Shown here: piece after piece, positions 34,027-43,493 of the stretch
How the letters are laid out: each line of letters starts with the position of its first letter
How positions within the stretch are numbered: position 1 is the first letter of the stretch
NCBI RefSeq assembly: GCF_012911865.1
Contig: NZ_JAAXYH010000002.1
Location: 1-64,000, forward strand
Origin: Shewanella salipaludis
Lineage (GTDB): Bacteria; Pseudomonadota; Gammaproteobacteria; Enterobacterales; Shewanellaceae
Direction: 5' to 3'
DNA length: 64,000 bases
Notes under the pieces: model-generated
Databases searched by the model: none
What the model was told of the DNA's origin: nothing
The model's input: the letters and a program-made list of their open reading frames with translations, nothing else
Made by a program: the position numbers and the translations under genes

Positions 34027-35412
34027 TCAGCGCCCCCCTTGCTGCCCCTGGGGCAAAGACTGGCCAGCAGGCTCGGGAGCCGAGTGCTCTGGCGTCAGGT
34101 AGCGCATCAGGATCCCATAGGCCAGATTGAGCTCCGTCTCCAGGGCAATAGCCACCTTGTAGCCGGCCCCCTTGGCATCTTCTATGGCCTCTCCCTTGGC
34201 CGATTGCATCCGGGTCAGGGTGAAGCTCAGGTTGCCCTCAGGGGTCATCAGCTCGAGGCGGTCACCGACCAGGAATTTATTCTTGACCTCTATCTCCACC
34301 AGCCCCAGGGCGTTGCGGCCCAGCACTTCGCCGACGAATTGCTGACTGTCACTCCTGGAGTGGCCATGGTCGTAGTTCTGCATGTCCTGGTGGCGATGGC
34401 GCTGCAGGAACCCCTCTGTGTAGCCCCTATGGGCCAAGTGTTCCAGCGACTTGGCCAGAGCGGGATTGAAGCCTCTATCCTGCATGGCATCGTCTATCGC
34501 CTGGCGGTAGATCTGCGCCGTGCGGGCGCAATAATAGAAGGACTTGGTCCTGCCCTCGATTTTCAGCGAGTGCACCCCCATCTTCACCAGGCGCTCCACA
34601 TGCTCGACCGCCCGCAAGTCTTTGGAGTTCATTATGTAGGTGCCGTGTTCGTCTTCGAAGGTCGGCAGGTATTCCCCCGGACGCCCCTGCTCCTGCAGCA
34701 GGAAGATCTCATCGCGCGGCGCGCTGGTCGCTGCCTGGGCTTCGGGCAGGTACAGGCCGACCGGCGCCGTGGCTATTATGTCACCCGTCTCGGTTTCACT
34801 GGCCGGATGGGCGGAATATTGCCAGCGACAGGCATTGGTGCAGGTGCCCTGATTGGGATCGCGCTTGTTGATATAGCCGGACAGGAGGCAGCGGCCGGAA
34901 TAGGCCATGCAGAGAGCCCCATGCACGAAGACTTCCAACTCGACTTCCGGGCAGCGAAAACGTATCTCCTCTATCTCATCCAGGGATAATTCCCGTGACA
35001 GTATCACCCGCTCGATTCCCTGTTGGTGCCAAAACTTGACCGTCGCCCAGTTGATGGCGTTGGCTTGCACCGACAGATGCACAGGCATGTCGGGAAAATG
35101 CTCCCGTACCAACATGATTAACCCGGGATCCGAGAGTATGACGGCATCCGGCCGCATCTGGATGACGGGCGTCATGTCTTTGATGAAGGTGGTCAGTTTG
35201 CCGTTATGGGGGGCTATGTTGCTCACCACATAGAATTTCTTACCCAGGCTATGGGCCTCGTCTATGCCCAGGGCCAGGGTCGGCATGTCGAACTCATTGT
35301 TGCGTACCCGCAGGGAATAGCGCGGCTGGCCGGCATAGACGGCATCGGCACCATAGGCGAAGGCGTAACGCATGTTCTTCAAACTCCCGGCGGGAGACAA
35401 CAACTCGGACAT
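34027..35412 (-). CDS. trhP: tRNA 5-hydroxyuridine synthase subunit TrhP (YegQ)
   Basis: A 461-residue U32-peptidase-family protein needed for prephenate-dependent hydroxylation of uridine 34 in tRNA. The U32 core is visible: MSELLSPAGSLKNMRYAFAYGADAVYAG, VHLSVQANAINW, EVFVHGALCMAYSGRCLLS and GTCTNACRWQY, whose cysteines are the proposed Fe-S ligands. A C-terminal DUF3656-like beta region follows (VGDRLELMTPEGN). The ATG at 35412 gives the family start. The partner ferredoxin gene follows directly. Confidence 0.92.
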   Translation of the reverse strand: MSELLSPAGSLKNMRYAFAYGADAVYAGQPRYSLRVRNNEFDMPTLALGIDEAHSLGKKFYVVSNIAPHNGKLTTFIKDMTPVIQMRPDAVILSDPGLIMLVREHFPDMPVHLSVQANAINWATVKFWHQQGIERVILSRELSLDEIEEIRFRCPEVELEVFVHGALCMAYSGRCLLSGYINKRDPNQGTCTNACRWQYSAHPASETETGDIIATAPVGLYLPEAQAATSAPRDEIFLLQEQGRPGEYLPTFEDEHGTYIMNSKDLRAVEHVERLVKMGVHSLKIEGRTKSFYYCARTAQIYRQAIDDAMQDRGFNPALAKSLEHLAHRGYTEGFLQRHRHQDMQNYDHGHSRSDSQQFVGEVLGRNALGLVEIEVKNKFLVGDRLELMTPEGNLSFTLTRMQSAKGEAIEDAKGAGYKVAIALETELNLAYGILMRYLTPEHSAPEPAGQSLPQGQQGGR

Positions 35413-35601
35413 AATATAGGACTCACTCGAACGTCTGAAACAGGAAAGCCGCCATTGTAAAAGGTCGTTTTCTTGCGGCAATCAATACCCCAAGCCGCCG
35501 GGATTTAACTGCACTCTCATTGATCCAGATCAACTTTAGGCGTTCTGGCGCGCCGCGTGCCGGGTATGTTTCGTGGGTTCAGGCGTGGAAGCGGCGCAGC
35601 T

Positions 35602-36264
35602 TCACCCCTCAAGGGCCTGCGCCAGAAACGGGTGAAATTCGAAGGGGACCCAATTGCCAGGCTTCCCCTGGCACTCGGCGAGCATGCGCCGGTAACTGGC
35701 ATTTTCCTCTACCCCGCGGATAAACGCCGCCAGCTCGGGATGACGATAGCCAGACAGCTTGGCATCGGCCAGGGAAAGGGCCGCCAGCAGGGTCGACAGG
35801 AGCAGCACGGCACCGAAATCGCATCCGGGTAAGCTGTGCTTATCCGCCAATAATGTATCCAACAGGTAATCGACACTCGCTTTATAAGCCTCAATACCCG
35901 CCTGCCGCATCAGGGCGCTGTTTTCTGACTCGCCGAACTTGCTAGAGAGCAACCTGGCCCTGAACAGAAATATGATGGCCGCCTCGACATCCGAGTCGGC
36001 GAGGCGGAACAATTTGGCATCCAGGGTTTGATGCCAATTCCCTGGCAGGTAATCCAGGGCGATCAGCAGCGAATCCACCCGGACGCCCGCCTCCCCCAGC
36101 AATACTGGCACTTGTTTCTTGGGGTTGGCCCGGGCCAGCAACTCATCCGTCAGCAGCTCGTCCCAGGACAGCAGATGATCTTCATGCCGTATGTCGTTTT
36201 CCAGCAACAGCCATTTGATGCTCCGGGAAAAAGGAGAATCATATACCCATATCAGTCGTTCCAT
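35602..36264 (-). CDS. Glutathione S-transferase family protein
   Basis: A 220-residue GST-like protein. The thioredoxin-fold N-domain (LIWVYDSPFSRSIKWLLLEN) shows SPFSRS at the usual catalytic Ser/Cys position and the cis-proline KKQVPVLLGE, with VDSLLIALDYL for the glutathione gamma-Glu site. An all-helical C-domain follows. No specific class can be assigned. It is not obviously operonic with trhP (190 bp away). Confidence 0.85.
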   Translation of the reverse strand: MERLIWVYDSPFSRSIKWLLLENDIRHEDHLLSWDELLTDELLARANPKKQVPVLLGEAGVRVDSLLIALDYLPGNWHQTLDAKLFRLADSDVEAAIIFLFRARLLSSKFGESENSALMRQAGIEAYKASVDYLLDTLLADKHSLPGCDFGAVLLLSTLLAALSLADAKLSGYRHPELAAFIRGVEENASYRRMLAECQGKPGNWVPFEFHPFLAQALEG

Positions 36265-36306
36265 ATCATCCCTCTGTGAGTCGGCCTTGGCCTGCTGTCA
36301 GCGGCC

Positions 36307-36846
36307 TTAACCGGCTGGATTGACCTTGGAGGTCAACACATGATCCTGCCAGCTGCCGGCAATCTTGAGATAGGATTTGGCATAGCCTTCGCGCTCGAAA
36401 CCCAAGCGCGCCAACAGGGCTGCGCTGCGCTCATTGTCCGGCATATAGTTGGCCATCACCCTATGCAGCCCCACCTCGTTGAAGACATAGTCCAGGCCCG
36501 CGGTCAAAATCTCCTGCATCAGCCCCTGGCCCTGGTACTTGTGGGCGATCGAATAGCCGAGGAAACAGGCCTGGAAGGCGCCGCGGGACACGCAGGTGAA
36601 ATTGGCCATGCCTATGATGTCGGTGCGCGCTTTATTCAGGGCGACAAACTTATAGTCGCTGCCGTCATCGAAGCCCGCCTGGGCCGCCGCCGAGGCTTGC
36701 TGCCAATGGCCCAGGGTCAGGTAATCCTCGCCGCGGACGGGCTCCCAGGGCGCCAGATGCTGCCGGTTTTCCCTGTGATAACTGAGCAGGAGTGGTGCGG
36801 CTGCCGGGGCCTGTATCTCCAGCCGGGTTCGCGATGTTGCTATCAT
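36307..36846 (-). CDS. GNAT acetyltransferase, RimJ/RimL-type
   Basis: A 179-residue acetyltransferase. TSRTRLEIQAPAAAPLLLSYHRENRQHLAPWEPVR matches the RimJ N-terminal region. Acetyl-CoA binding is in YSIAHKYQGQGLMQEIL (Q-x-x-G-x-G/A variant), and HRVMANYMPDNERSAALLARLGFEREGYAK is the family C-terminus. RimJ acetylates the N-terminal alanine of ribosomal protein S5; orthology is likely but not proven. It is divergent from a VOC gene with a 176-bp AT-rich spacer. Confidence 0.82.
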   Translation of the reverse strand: MIATSRTRLEIQAPAAAPLLLSYHRENRQHLAPWEPVRGEDYLTLGHWQQASAAAQAGFDDGSDYKFVALNKARTDIIGMANFTCVSRGAFQACFLGYSIAHKYQGQGLMQEILTAGLDYVFNEVGLHRVMANYMPDNERSAALLARLGFEREGYAKSYLKIAGSWQDHVLTSKVNPAG

Positions 36847-37022
36847 GGGTTATTTCTCGTATACACTTTATGCGAGCCTGCCAGTGGAACGGTGCACAGG
36901 CGGGTGCTAAAAAACATTTATGCTACTGATAATAAATGCCTTTCAATCAAGAAACAATGGCAGACGCCCGCCAGGCCCCGAGGCATGACCTAGGTCGGTG
37001 GCGATGAAGCAGAGGAAGCCCC

Positions 37023-37445
37023 ATGATATCTATTCTGGATCTGGACCATATAGTGCTCAATTGCCGCGACCTCGCCGCCAGCGAGGCCTTCTATTGCCGG
37101 GTGCTGGGTTGCCGGGTCGAGCGCAGACTGGCCGAGCCTGTGCTGGTGCAGCTGAGGGCCGGAGCGGCGCTGATCGACCTGACATACGCCGAACCCGGCG
37201 AAGATAAGCCCAGGGTTTTGACCGGGAATATGGCGCATTTCTGCCTCAACCTGGCCCAGACCGACGGCCGGGCGCTGCTGGCCCACCTGCGTCAGCATGG
37301 GGTGCGGCACGAGTCCTTGAGTGAAAAGTATGGCGCCAGAGGCTACAGCCAGTCTGTGTACATCTATGACCCGGATGACAACAAGGTAGAATTGAAACTG
37401 CTGGCGCCGCGCCATAGCGGCCATAGCGATGATCAAGAGTCATGA
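37023..37445 (+). CDS. VOC-fold glyoxalase-like protein
   Basis: A 140-residue VOC protein: ILDLDHIVLNCRDLAASEAFYCRVLG at the N-terminus (first metal His), MAHFCLNL in the middle and VYIYDPDDNKVELKLL at the end (last Glu ligand). It is like the virulence/metallothiol-transferase-type members, but FosA-type resistance residues cannot be confirmed. An AGAGGAAG sequence lies upstream. Single gene. Confidence 0.82.
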   Translation: MISILDLDHIVLNCRDLAASEAFYCRVLGCRVERRLAEPVLVQLRAGAALIDLTYAEPGEDKPRVLTGNMAHFCLNLAQTDGRALLAHLRQHGVRHESLSEKYGARGYSQSVYIYDPDDNKVELKLLAPRHSGHSDDQES

Positions 37446-37497
37446 CCAGAGTACTGACCAGAGCCATGATCTGAGTACTGGGGCTGAGCACTAAACG

Positions 37498-37794
37498 TCA
37501 GGTGCCCAAAGCACCAGAAACCCGCAGTCGCCCCACGCTCTCGAGACTCAGCTCCCCGGGTTGGGGACTCCAGCTCAGGCGCAGGTAATTGACCAGATCC
37601 CGCAACTGACCATAGCTCAGGTCCAGGCCAAGGTAGGCATGACTGGCATCTCTGGCCCTGAGGACCAGGGCATAGCCTTGCTGCTTGGGCCGGCCCGGCA
37701 TGTCCGTGGCCCGGTAGTCGCGACCATAAACCTTCTGCCCCGTGACTTTGGCTATGCCATAGTCATGGAACCAGGGGGCCTGCCGGCAGATTGA
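37498..37794 (-). pseudogene. 5'-truncated gene remnant, possibly molybdo-oxidoreductase-like
   Basis: An open frame of 98 codons with no start codon begins after an in-frame TAA and reads RQAPWFHDYGIAKVTGQKV ... GRDYRATDMPGRPKQQ, then ALVLRARDASHAYLGLDLS and ends in TGA. The phrase KVTG-x-KVYGRD resembles the N-terminal entry of xanthine-dehydrogenase-type molybdopterin subunits. This is a tentative guess, and nothing else of such an enzyme is nearby. An internal ATG at 37701 would give only 67 residues. It is most likely a decaying fragment. Confidence 0.4.
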
Positions 37795-37930
37795 TTACAC
37801 GAATCACGTTAGCACGCCACTCTGGAATGGCAAATCCGCCAGGGGCCAACGAGTACTGAAATCAATTTAATTACAGCTTGTTAGCAACCTGCCGCATGCG
37901 GCTGGTCAGGGAAAAATTCCTGGCATAAAA

Positions 37931-37953
37931 AAGCCAGGACAGAGTCCTGGCTT
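37931..37953 (-). terminator. Rho-independent terminator of the S9 peptidase gene
   Basis: AAGCCAGGA/TCCTGGCTT is a 9-bp stem with a 5-base loop, followed on the minus strand by TTTTTATG. The sequence between gene end and stem holds short repeats of the gene's own 3' end. Confidence 0.85.
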
Positions 37954-37980
37954 TTTAGCAGCTTAACCTAGACTAACCCT

Positions 37981-38015
37981 GATTATTTTGGCCCGGATTA
38001 TTCTGGCCCGGATTA
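37981..38015. repeat. 15-bp direct repeats at the S9 peptidase 3' end
   Basis: GATTATTTTGGCCCG (37981-37995) and GATTATTCTGGCCCG (37996-38010) are near-identical, and a third partial unit runs into the gene's stop codon. They look like slippage copies of the gene terminus. Confidence 0.7.
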
Positions 38016-40064
38016 TTTTTGGGTCCAGCGGTCCATCCAGCCCAGTACCTTGGCGTACCACTGCTGCAGGTTGTCGGGATTGAGGATCCAGTGATTCTCA
38101 TCCGGGTAGATCAGCAGCTCTGAAGGGATCCCTTGACGCTGCATGAAGCTGAAGGCCGCCAGTCCCTGATCGTAAGGCACGCGGAAGTCCTTCTCACCAT
38201 GGATCACCAACATGGGCGTCTTCCAGTTTTCCACATAGTTGGCCGGGTTGAACTTCTCGTACAGGGCCTTGCTCTGCTCATAGCTGCCACCGAACTCATA
38301 CTCAGGGAACCAGAGTTCCTCCGTCACATGGTACATGGAGCGCATATCGAACAGGCCGGCATGATTCACCAGGCACTTGAAACCGTCGTTCCAGTTACCC
38401 TGGATCCAGTTCATCATGTAACCGCCGTAGGAGCCGCCCAAGGCACAGGCGTTATCCGTGTCCAGCCACTTCTGCTGCTTGCCGACGGCCGCCAAGCCCT
38501 TCTGCAAGTCTTCCAAGGGCTTGCCGCCCCAGTCCAGGGAGATGGAATCCGTGAAGGCCTGGCCATAACCGGTCGAACCGTGGAAGTCCACCATGACGAC
38601 ACCGTAGCCGGCACCCGCCCACAACTGGGCGTTCCAGCGGCCGCTGAAACTGTTGCCGAAGGAGCCTTGGGGACCGCCATGCACCAGATAGGCGACGGGG
38701 TATTGAGTCCCTTCCTTGAAGTTGGCCGGCTTTATCCAATAGCCGTAGACTTGCTCGTTATTCCAGCCCTTGAAGCTGAACTGCTGATAGTCGCCGAACT
38801 TGATCTCCGCCAGCTTGTCCTTGTTGACATCGGTCAGGCGCTGCAGCCCCTGGCCATCCAGGTTGACTGTGTAGAAGTCGCCGGGCCGATCCAGCGCCTT
38901 ATGTTCGAAGATCACCTTATCCCGGGTCACGGCCAGCAGGCTGTTGCTGCCTTCGTTGTAGATGCTGCGTACGTCACCGAACTGAGTGTTGACCTCGAAG
39001 ATGCTGACCTGACCCAGATCCTGGGCGGTGACATACAAGGTACGGTCATCCGGACCGAACGCTATGGAGCTGGGGCTCCTGTCCCACAGGGGAGCGATTT
39101 CCTTCACCTGGCCTGTGACAGTGTCGCGCAGCATGATGGCGTACCTGTCGGCCTCGAAGCCGGGTTTCTTCATCGCCAGGTACGCCATGTAGCGACCATC
39201 GGCTGAGAAAGTCGGCTGGGCATCCCAGGCCTGATTGTCTTCGGTCAGGTTAACCGTCTTGCCACCGGCGACCGGCACCTGCCAGATGTCGTAATTCGTG
39301 GTCCAGGCCTGATCTTTGCCCGGCGCCTTGGCACTGTAGACGATATGCTTACCGTCCGGGGTGAAGCTCACCTCTTCCATGCCGGAGAATGGCTTGGGCG
39401 GGGTTTCTGTATCCCTGCCCTGGGTGACATCGACGGCGTCGGTCAGCATCTGACCGCCGAGCTGAGCGACGAACAAGTGACCGCGGGCATGATCGCCCCA
39501 GGTATCCCAATGGCGTACCATCAGCTGCTGATATTCGCGTCCCGTGCTCTTGCGCTGCGCTTCCTGGGCAAACTTGTCTTTGGAACAGGCCAGGTCGGCA
39601 CACTCGGGGAAGACCCTGATGCTCATCACCAGCTGCTTGCCATCATTGGATAACTTGTAAGCTTCGACATCCAGCGGCAGATCTGTTACCTGCCTGGCTT
39701 CGCCGCCATTCAGGGCCAGATTATAGATCTGGCTCGAGCCATTGCGGGCGGCGATAAAATACACAGATTTGCCATCCGGGGCGAAGGCCACGTCATGCTC
39801 TGTGCCGCTGGCCGTGGTCAGCTGTTGTGGCTTGGCACCGGGCTCGGCGAGATCCAGCAGATAGAGATCCGCACTGGCATCCCCCTTGGCGTCCAGGGTC
39901 TTGAGGCCATAGACGAGCTTAGTGCCATCCTTGGAGACGGCGGCCGATTGCAGCTTATTGAGCTTGACCAACTGTTGTACATTGAAGGGAACGGGTTCGG
40001 CGGCTTGGGCCGACAGGGCCAGTCCAGCGGCCCCCAGCGCCAATAACAGGGGAGTCATTTTCAT
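38013..40064 (-). CDS. S9-family serine peptidase (prolyl oligopeptidase / acylaminoacyl-peptidase-like)
   Basis: A 683-residue exported peptidase. A signal peptide ([16 protein letters not shown]) is followed by a beta-propeller (residues about 30-400, with WD-like repeats such as GKSVYFIAARNG). The C-terminal alpha/beta-hydrolase domain has the nucleophile in GGSYGGYMMNW (about residue 545), Asp in KDFRVPYDQG and His in DENHWI. The propeller gate limits access to short peptides. The family cleaves dipeptides or acylated residues; the exact specificity (DPP, AARE) is not certain. A terminator follows. Confidence 0.9.
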   Translation of the reverse strand: MKMTPLLLALGAAGLALSAQAAEPVPFNVQQLVKLNKLQSAAVSKDGTKLVYGLKTLDAKGDASADLYLLDLAEPGAKPQQLTTASGTEHDVAFAPDGKSVYFIAARNGSSQIYNLALNGGEARQVTDLPLDVEAYKLSNDGKQLVMSIRVFPECADLACSKDKFAQEAQRKSTGREYQQLMVRHWDTWGDHARGHLFVAQLGGQMLTDAVDVTQGRDTETPPKPFSGMEEVSFTPDGKHIVYSAKAPGKDQAWTTNYDIWQVPVAGGKTVNLTEDNQAWDAQPTFSADGRYMAYLAMKKPGFEADRYAIMLRDTVTGQVKEIAPLWDRSPSSIAFGPDDRTLYVTAQDLGQVSIFEVNTQFGDVRSIYNEGSNSLLAVTRDKVIFEHKALDRPGDFYTVNLDGQGLQRLTDVNKDKLAEIKFGDYQQFSFKGWNNEQVYGYWIKPANFKEGTQYPVAYLVHGGPQGSFGNSFSGRWNAQLWAGAGYGVVMVDFHGSTGYGQAFTDSISLDWGGKPLEDLQKGLAAVGKQQKWLDTDNACALGGSYGGYMMNWIQGNWNDGFKCLVNHAGLFDMRSMYHVTEELWFPEYEFGGSYEQSKALYEKFNPANYVENWKTPMLVIHGEKDFRVPYDQGLAAFSFMQRQGIPSELLIYPDENHWILNPDNLQQWYAKVLGWMDRWTQK

Positions 40065-40148
40065 TCTTATTCTTCCGTTTTGAGTTGATTTTGTTGCTAT
40101 GTCATTAATTTATCATTTATTTAGTTAAACACACTAGCCAAACAAAAA

Positions 40149-40181
40149 CGCTCAGGCAAGCCTGAATTGCCTGTCTGAGCG
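40149..40181 (-). terminator. Rho-independent terminator of the fumarase gene
   Basis: CGCTCAG/CTGAGCG with inner GGCAA/TTGCC pairing forms a long hairpin. On the minus strand the downstream run is TTTTTG. It lies 39 bp after the fumarase stop. Confidence 0.82.
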
Positions 40182-40219
40182 AGTATTTTGTGACAAAATG
40201 TCTGACTAGCGCCTAGGGC

Positions 40220-41770
40220 TTAGGCATTGGCGGCGTTGGCTATATTCACTTTCCAAATCGCCGGGCCGGTTTCATGGGCGTTGACCCCTTGTGAATCCAC
40301 GGCCACAGTCACAGGCATGTCCTGAACGTCGAATTCATAGATGGCTTCCATCCCCAGATCTTCGAAGGCCACCACCCGGGATTTCTTGATCGCCTTGGAC
40401 ACCAGGTAAGCGGCGCCGCCAACGGCCATCAGGTACACTGCCTTGTGTTTCTTGATCGACGCCACAGTCGCGGGTCCGCGCTCGGCCTTGCCTATCATGC
40501 CCATCAGACCTGTCTTATCCAGCATGAGATCGGTGAACTTATCCATGCGGGTCGCGGTCGTCGGGCCGGCAGGACCAACCACTTCGGTGCCGACGGGATC
40601 GACGGGGCCGACGTAATAGATGAACTTGCCGCTGAAATCCACCCCTTCCGGCAGGCCTTCGCCGCTTTCGATCAGGCTCTGGATGCGCTTATGCGCCGCA
40701 TCCCGGCCCGTGAGCATCTTGCCGCTGAGCAGTATGGTCTCGCCACTCTGCCACTGTTCTATATCCGCCTGGGTGACGGTATCCAGGTTCACCCGGCGCA
40801 CGTCGGCCCCCACTTCACGGGTGATTTCCGGCCAATCGGCCAGGGATGGCGGCGTCAGCTCGGCAGGCCCAGTGCCATCCAGGTGGAAATGCACGTGGCG
40901 GGTGGCGGCGCAGTTGGGGATCATCACCACCGGCTTGGATGCCGCGTGGGTCGGTGCCGACTTGATCTTGATGTCCAGCACTGTGGTCAGGCCGCCCAGG
41001 CCCTGGGCGCCTATGCCAAGGGCATTGGCACGCTTGAAGATGTCCAGGCGCAGCTGCTCTTCCGTGGTCTCGGCGCCGCGGGCCAGCAATTCATGAATAT
41101 CGACGCTCTCCATCAAGGCTTCCTTGGCCAGCACTGCGGCTTTCTCTGCGGTGCCGCCTATGCCTATGCCCAGCATGCCGGGAGGACACCAGCCGGCACC
41201 CATGGTCGGCAGCGTCTTCTCTACCCAGGCGGCGATATCATCGGACGGATTGAGCATCGCCATCTTGGCCTTGTTCTCCGAGCCACCGCCCTTGGCGGCG
41301 ATCATCACTTCGATATGATGACCGGCCACCATGTCTATGTGCACCACCGAAGGGGTATTGTCCTTGGTGTTCTTACGGCTGCCGGCGGGATCGGCAACGA
41401 TAGAGGCACGCAGCGGGTTATCCGGATTGGTGTAGGCACGGCGCACACCTTCATCCACCATCTGCTGTACTGTCATGTCTGTCTTGTCCCACTGCACGCC
41501 CATACCGACCTTAACGAAACAGGTCACTATGCCTGTGTCCTGGCACAGGGGACGTTTGCCTTCGGCGGACATGCGCGAGTTGATCAAGATCTGCGCGATC
41601 GCATCCTTGGCCGCGGTGCTCTCTTCACGCTCATAGGCCGCGGCCATGGCGTCGACGAAGTCTTTCGGATGATAATAAGAGATGTATTGCAGGGCATCGG
41701 CGATGCTCTCGATAAAATCGGCTTGTTTGATCATCTGAGGGGTTCCAGACACAGTTGTATTCATAGACAT
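40220..41770 (-). CDS. Class I fumarate hydratase, [4Fe-4S] type
   Basis: A 516-residue iron-sulfur fumarase of the FumA/FumB type that interconverts fumarate and malate in the TCA cycle. The N-terminal half has the cluster cysteines in RPLCQDTGIVTCF, GAGWCPPGMLGIGIGG and MIPNCAATRHVHFHLDG. The C-terminal swivel half has GPVDPVGTEVVGPAGPTTATRMD. The start at 41770 has GGAG with an 8-base spacer. It is divergent from pabB. The symbol is left blank because fumA and fumB cannot be told apart from sequence alone. Confidence 0.94.
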   Translation of the reverse strand: MSMNTTVSGTPQMIKQADFIESIADALQYISYYHPKDFVDAMAAAYEREESTAAKDAIAQILINSRMSAEGKRPLCQDTGIVTCFVKVGMGVQWDKTDMTVQQMVDEGVRRAYTNPDNPLRASIVADPAGSRKNTKDNTPSVVHIDMVAGHHIEVMIAAKGGGSENKAKMAMLNPSDDIAAWVEKTLPTMGAGWCPPGMLGIGIGGTAEKAAVLAKEALMESVDIHELLARGAETTEEQLRLDIFKRANALGIGAQGLGGLTTVLDIKIKSAPTHAASKPVVMIPNCAATRHVHFHLDGTGPAELTPPSLADWPEITREVGADVRRVNLDTVTQADIEQWQSGETILLSGKMLTGRDAAHKRIQSLIESGEGLPEGVDFSGKFIYYVGPVDPVGTEVVGPAGPTTATRMDKFTDLMLDKTGLMGMIGKAERGPATVASIKKHKAVYLMAVGGAAYLVSKAIKKSRVVAFEDLGMEAIYEFDVQDMPVTVAVDSQGVNAHETGPAIWKVNIANAANA

Positions 41771-42013
41771 AGTGGGCGCTCCAGCAGCCATTGCGGCCTA
41801 ACTCTTTCTAGTAGTTATGGTAATGATTCGGGTATAGATATTGGGCTTTCATTCGCCTGTATTCACTCAGCCACTCGGGGATCGGTGCCGACGGGTTTGC
41901 ACGCCTTTTCCCGTGTTATCCGGTGCCGATTTAACCTCTTAGTGCTTTAATGGCCAATATGATACTCTTTCCGCCCTTTTGGGGCTACATCACATTTTTA
42001 ATAGGTTTAGGTT

Positions 42014-43420
42014 ATGGACACAGACGCAGCGTCTTCCCGGGTTTCACCTCAATTGGCTTGCCGTCAACTGGACTGGGACATAGACACCCGGACGCTCTTC
42101 GGTCACTTCGCCCACTTGCCCTGGGCCGTCCTGCTCGATTCCGCCGACGCCAGCCACCAGGATGCCCGTTACGATATCATCTGCGCCGCCCCCATAGCGA
42201 CCTTAGTCACCCGCGGAGCGCAGACGGAATTGAGCCATTGGCAAGCCGGCAAGCCGAGCCACAGCGAACGCCTGAGCCAAGAGCCGTTCGCGCTGCTCAG
42301 CGGCACACTGCAACGCCTCTTTCCCGAAGCCAAAACCAGCCGCTTTCCCTTCGGTGGCGGCGCCCTGGGCAGCTTCAGCTATGACTTGGGACGACGAATA
42401 GAGAAGCTGCCCGCCACCTCGCGTCGGGACATAGAGCTGCCGGAGATGAATATCGGCTTCTACGACTGGGCATTGATCTTCGACTATCAGGATAAAGGCT
42501 GGCATCTGCTGCATTACCGGGGCGAAGCCGCCCTCGAACTTGAGCTGCAACGGCTCGAGGCCAGCTTGCTGAGCACGAGGGAAACCCTGGCCTTCGCCCT
42601 CACCTCCCCCTGGCAGAAGCAAATCACCCAGGCCGAATACGCGGAAAAATTCGCCAGGGTGCAGGAGTATCTGCATAGCGGCGACTGTTATCAGATCAAC
42701 CTGACCCAGAGGTTCAGCGCCGACTACCAGGGCGATGAATGGCAGGCCTATTGCAAGTTACGCCAGGCCAATGCGGCGCCCTTCTCCGCCTTCATGCGGC
42801 TGCCGCAGCAGGCCCTGCTATCCATCTCCCCCGAACGTTTCATTCAGCTCAGGGGCGACCAGATCCAGACCAAACCCATCAAGGGCACACTGCCGCGTCA
42901 TGCAGATCCTGTGCTGGACGCCGCCGCGGCCAAACGGCTGCAGGCCTCGCCCAAGGACAGGGCGGAGAACCTGATGATAGTCGACCTGCTGCGCAACGAC
43001 ATAGGCAAGGTCGCCAGCCCAGGTTCCGTATCTGTTCCGGCCCTGTTCGAGGTGGAGAGCTTTCCCGCGGTGCACCATCTGGTCAGCACAGTCTGCGCCA
43101 CCCTGGCCCCTCAATATGGGGCCACAGATCTGCTCAGGGCGGCATTTCCCGGCGGCTCGATCACCGGCGCACCCAAGATACGGGCGATGCAGATCATCGA
43201 AGAGCTGGAACCGGCACGCCGCAGCCTGTATTGTGGATCCATAGGCTACCTGAGCCAGGATGGGCAGATGGATACCAGCATCACCATCCGCACCCTGGTC
43301 GCCGAAGGCGGCAAACTCTATTGTTGGGCCGGTGGCGGCATAGTGGCCGACTCACAGATGGAGGCCGAATATCAGGAGAGTTTCGACAAGGTCAGCCGTA
43401 TCCTGCCCTTGCTCGAATGA
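42014..43420 (+). CDS. pabB: Aminodeoxychorismate synthase component I
   Basis: A 468-residue chorismate-utilising enzyme of folate synthesis: with glutamine-derived ammonia from PabA it makes 4-amino-4-deoxychorismate from chorismate. The N-domain ends about residue 150. The chorismate-binding domain has GDCYQINLTQRF, IKGTLPR (the PabB-type active-site K), DRAENLMIVDLLRNDIGK and FPGGSITGAPKIRAMQIIEELEP. PIKGTxPR supports PabB rather than TrpE. It is followed 73 bp later by the Nudix gene, a typical proteobacterial neighbour pair. Confidence 0.93.
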   Translation: MDTDAASSRVSPQLACRQLDWDIDTRTLFGHFAHLPWAVLLDSADASHQDARYDIICAAPIATLVTRGAQTELSHWQAGKPSHSERLSQEPFALLSGTLQRLFPEAKTSRFPFGGGALGSFSYDLGRRIEKLPATSRRDIELPEMNIGFYDWALIFDYQDKGWHLLHYRGEAALELELQRLEASLLSTRETLAFALTSPWQKQITQAEYAEKFARVQEYLHSGDCYQINLTQRFSADYQGDEWQAYCKLRQANAAPFSAFMRLPQQALLSISPERFIQLRGDQIQTKPIKGTLPRHADPVLDAAAAKRLQASPKDRAENLMIVDLLRNDIGKVASPGSVSVPALFEVESFPAVHHLVSTVCATLAPQYGATDLLRAAFPGGSITGAPKIRAMQIIEELEPARRSLYCGSIGYLSQDGQMDTSITIRTLVAEGGKLYCWAGGGIVADSQMEAEYQESFDKVSRILPLLE

Positions 43421-43493
43421 GACTCGGCATTGGCGAGACTCAGCATAGGCAGTGCAGGGCAAATTGAGCCAGCAGGCGGCTAACGGGCAGCAT

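Noticed and set aside
41771..42013. FNR/CRP site in the fumarase-pabB region
   Set aside because: Only half-matches to TGTGA-type motifs are seen; not enough to call an operator.
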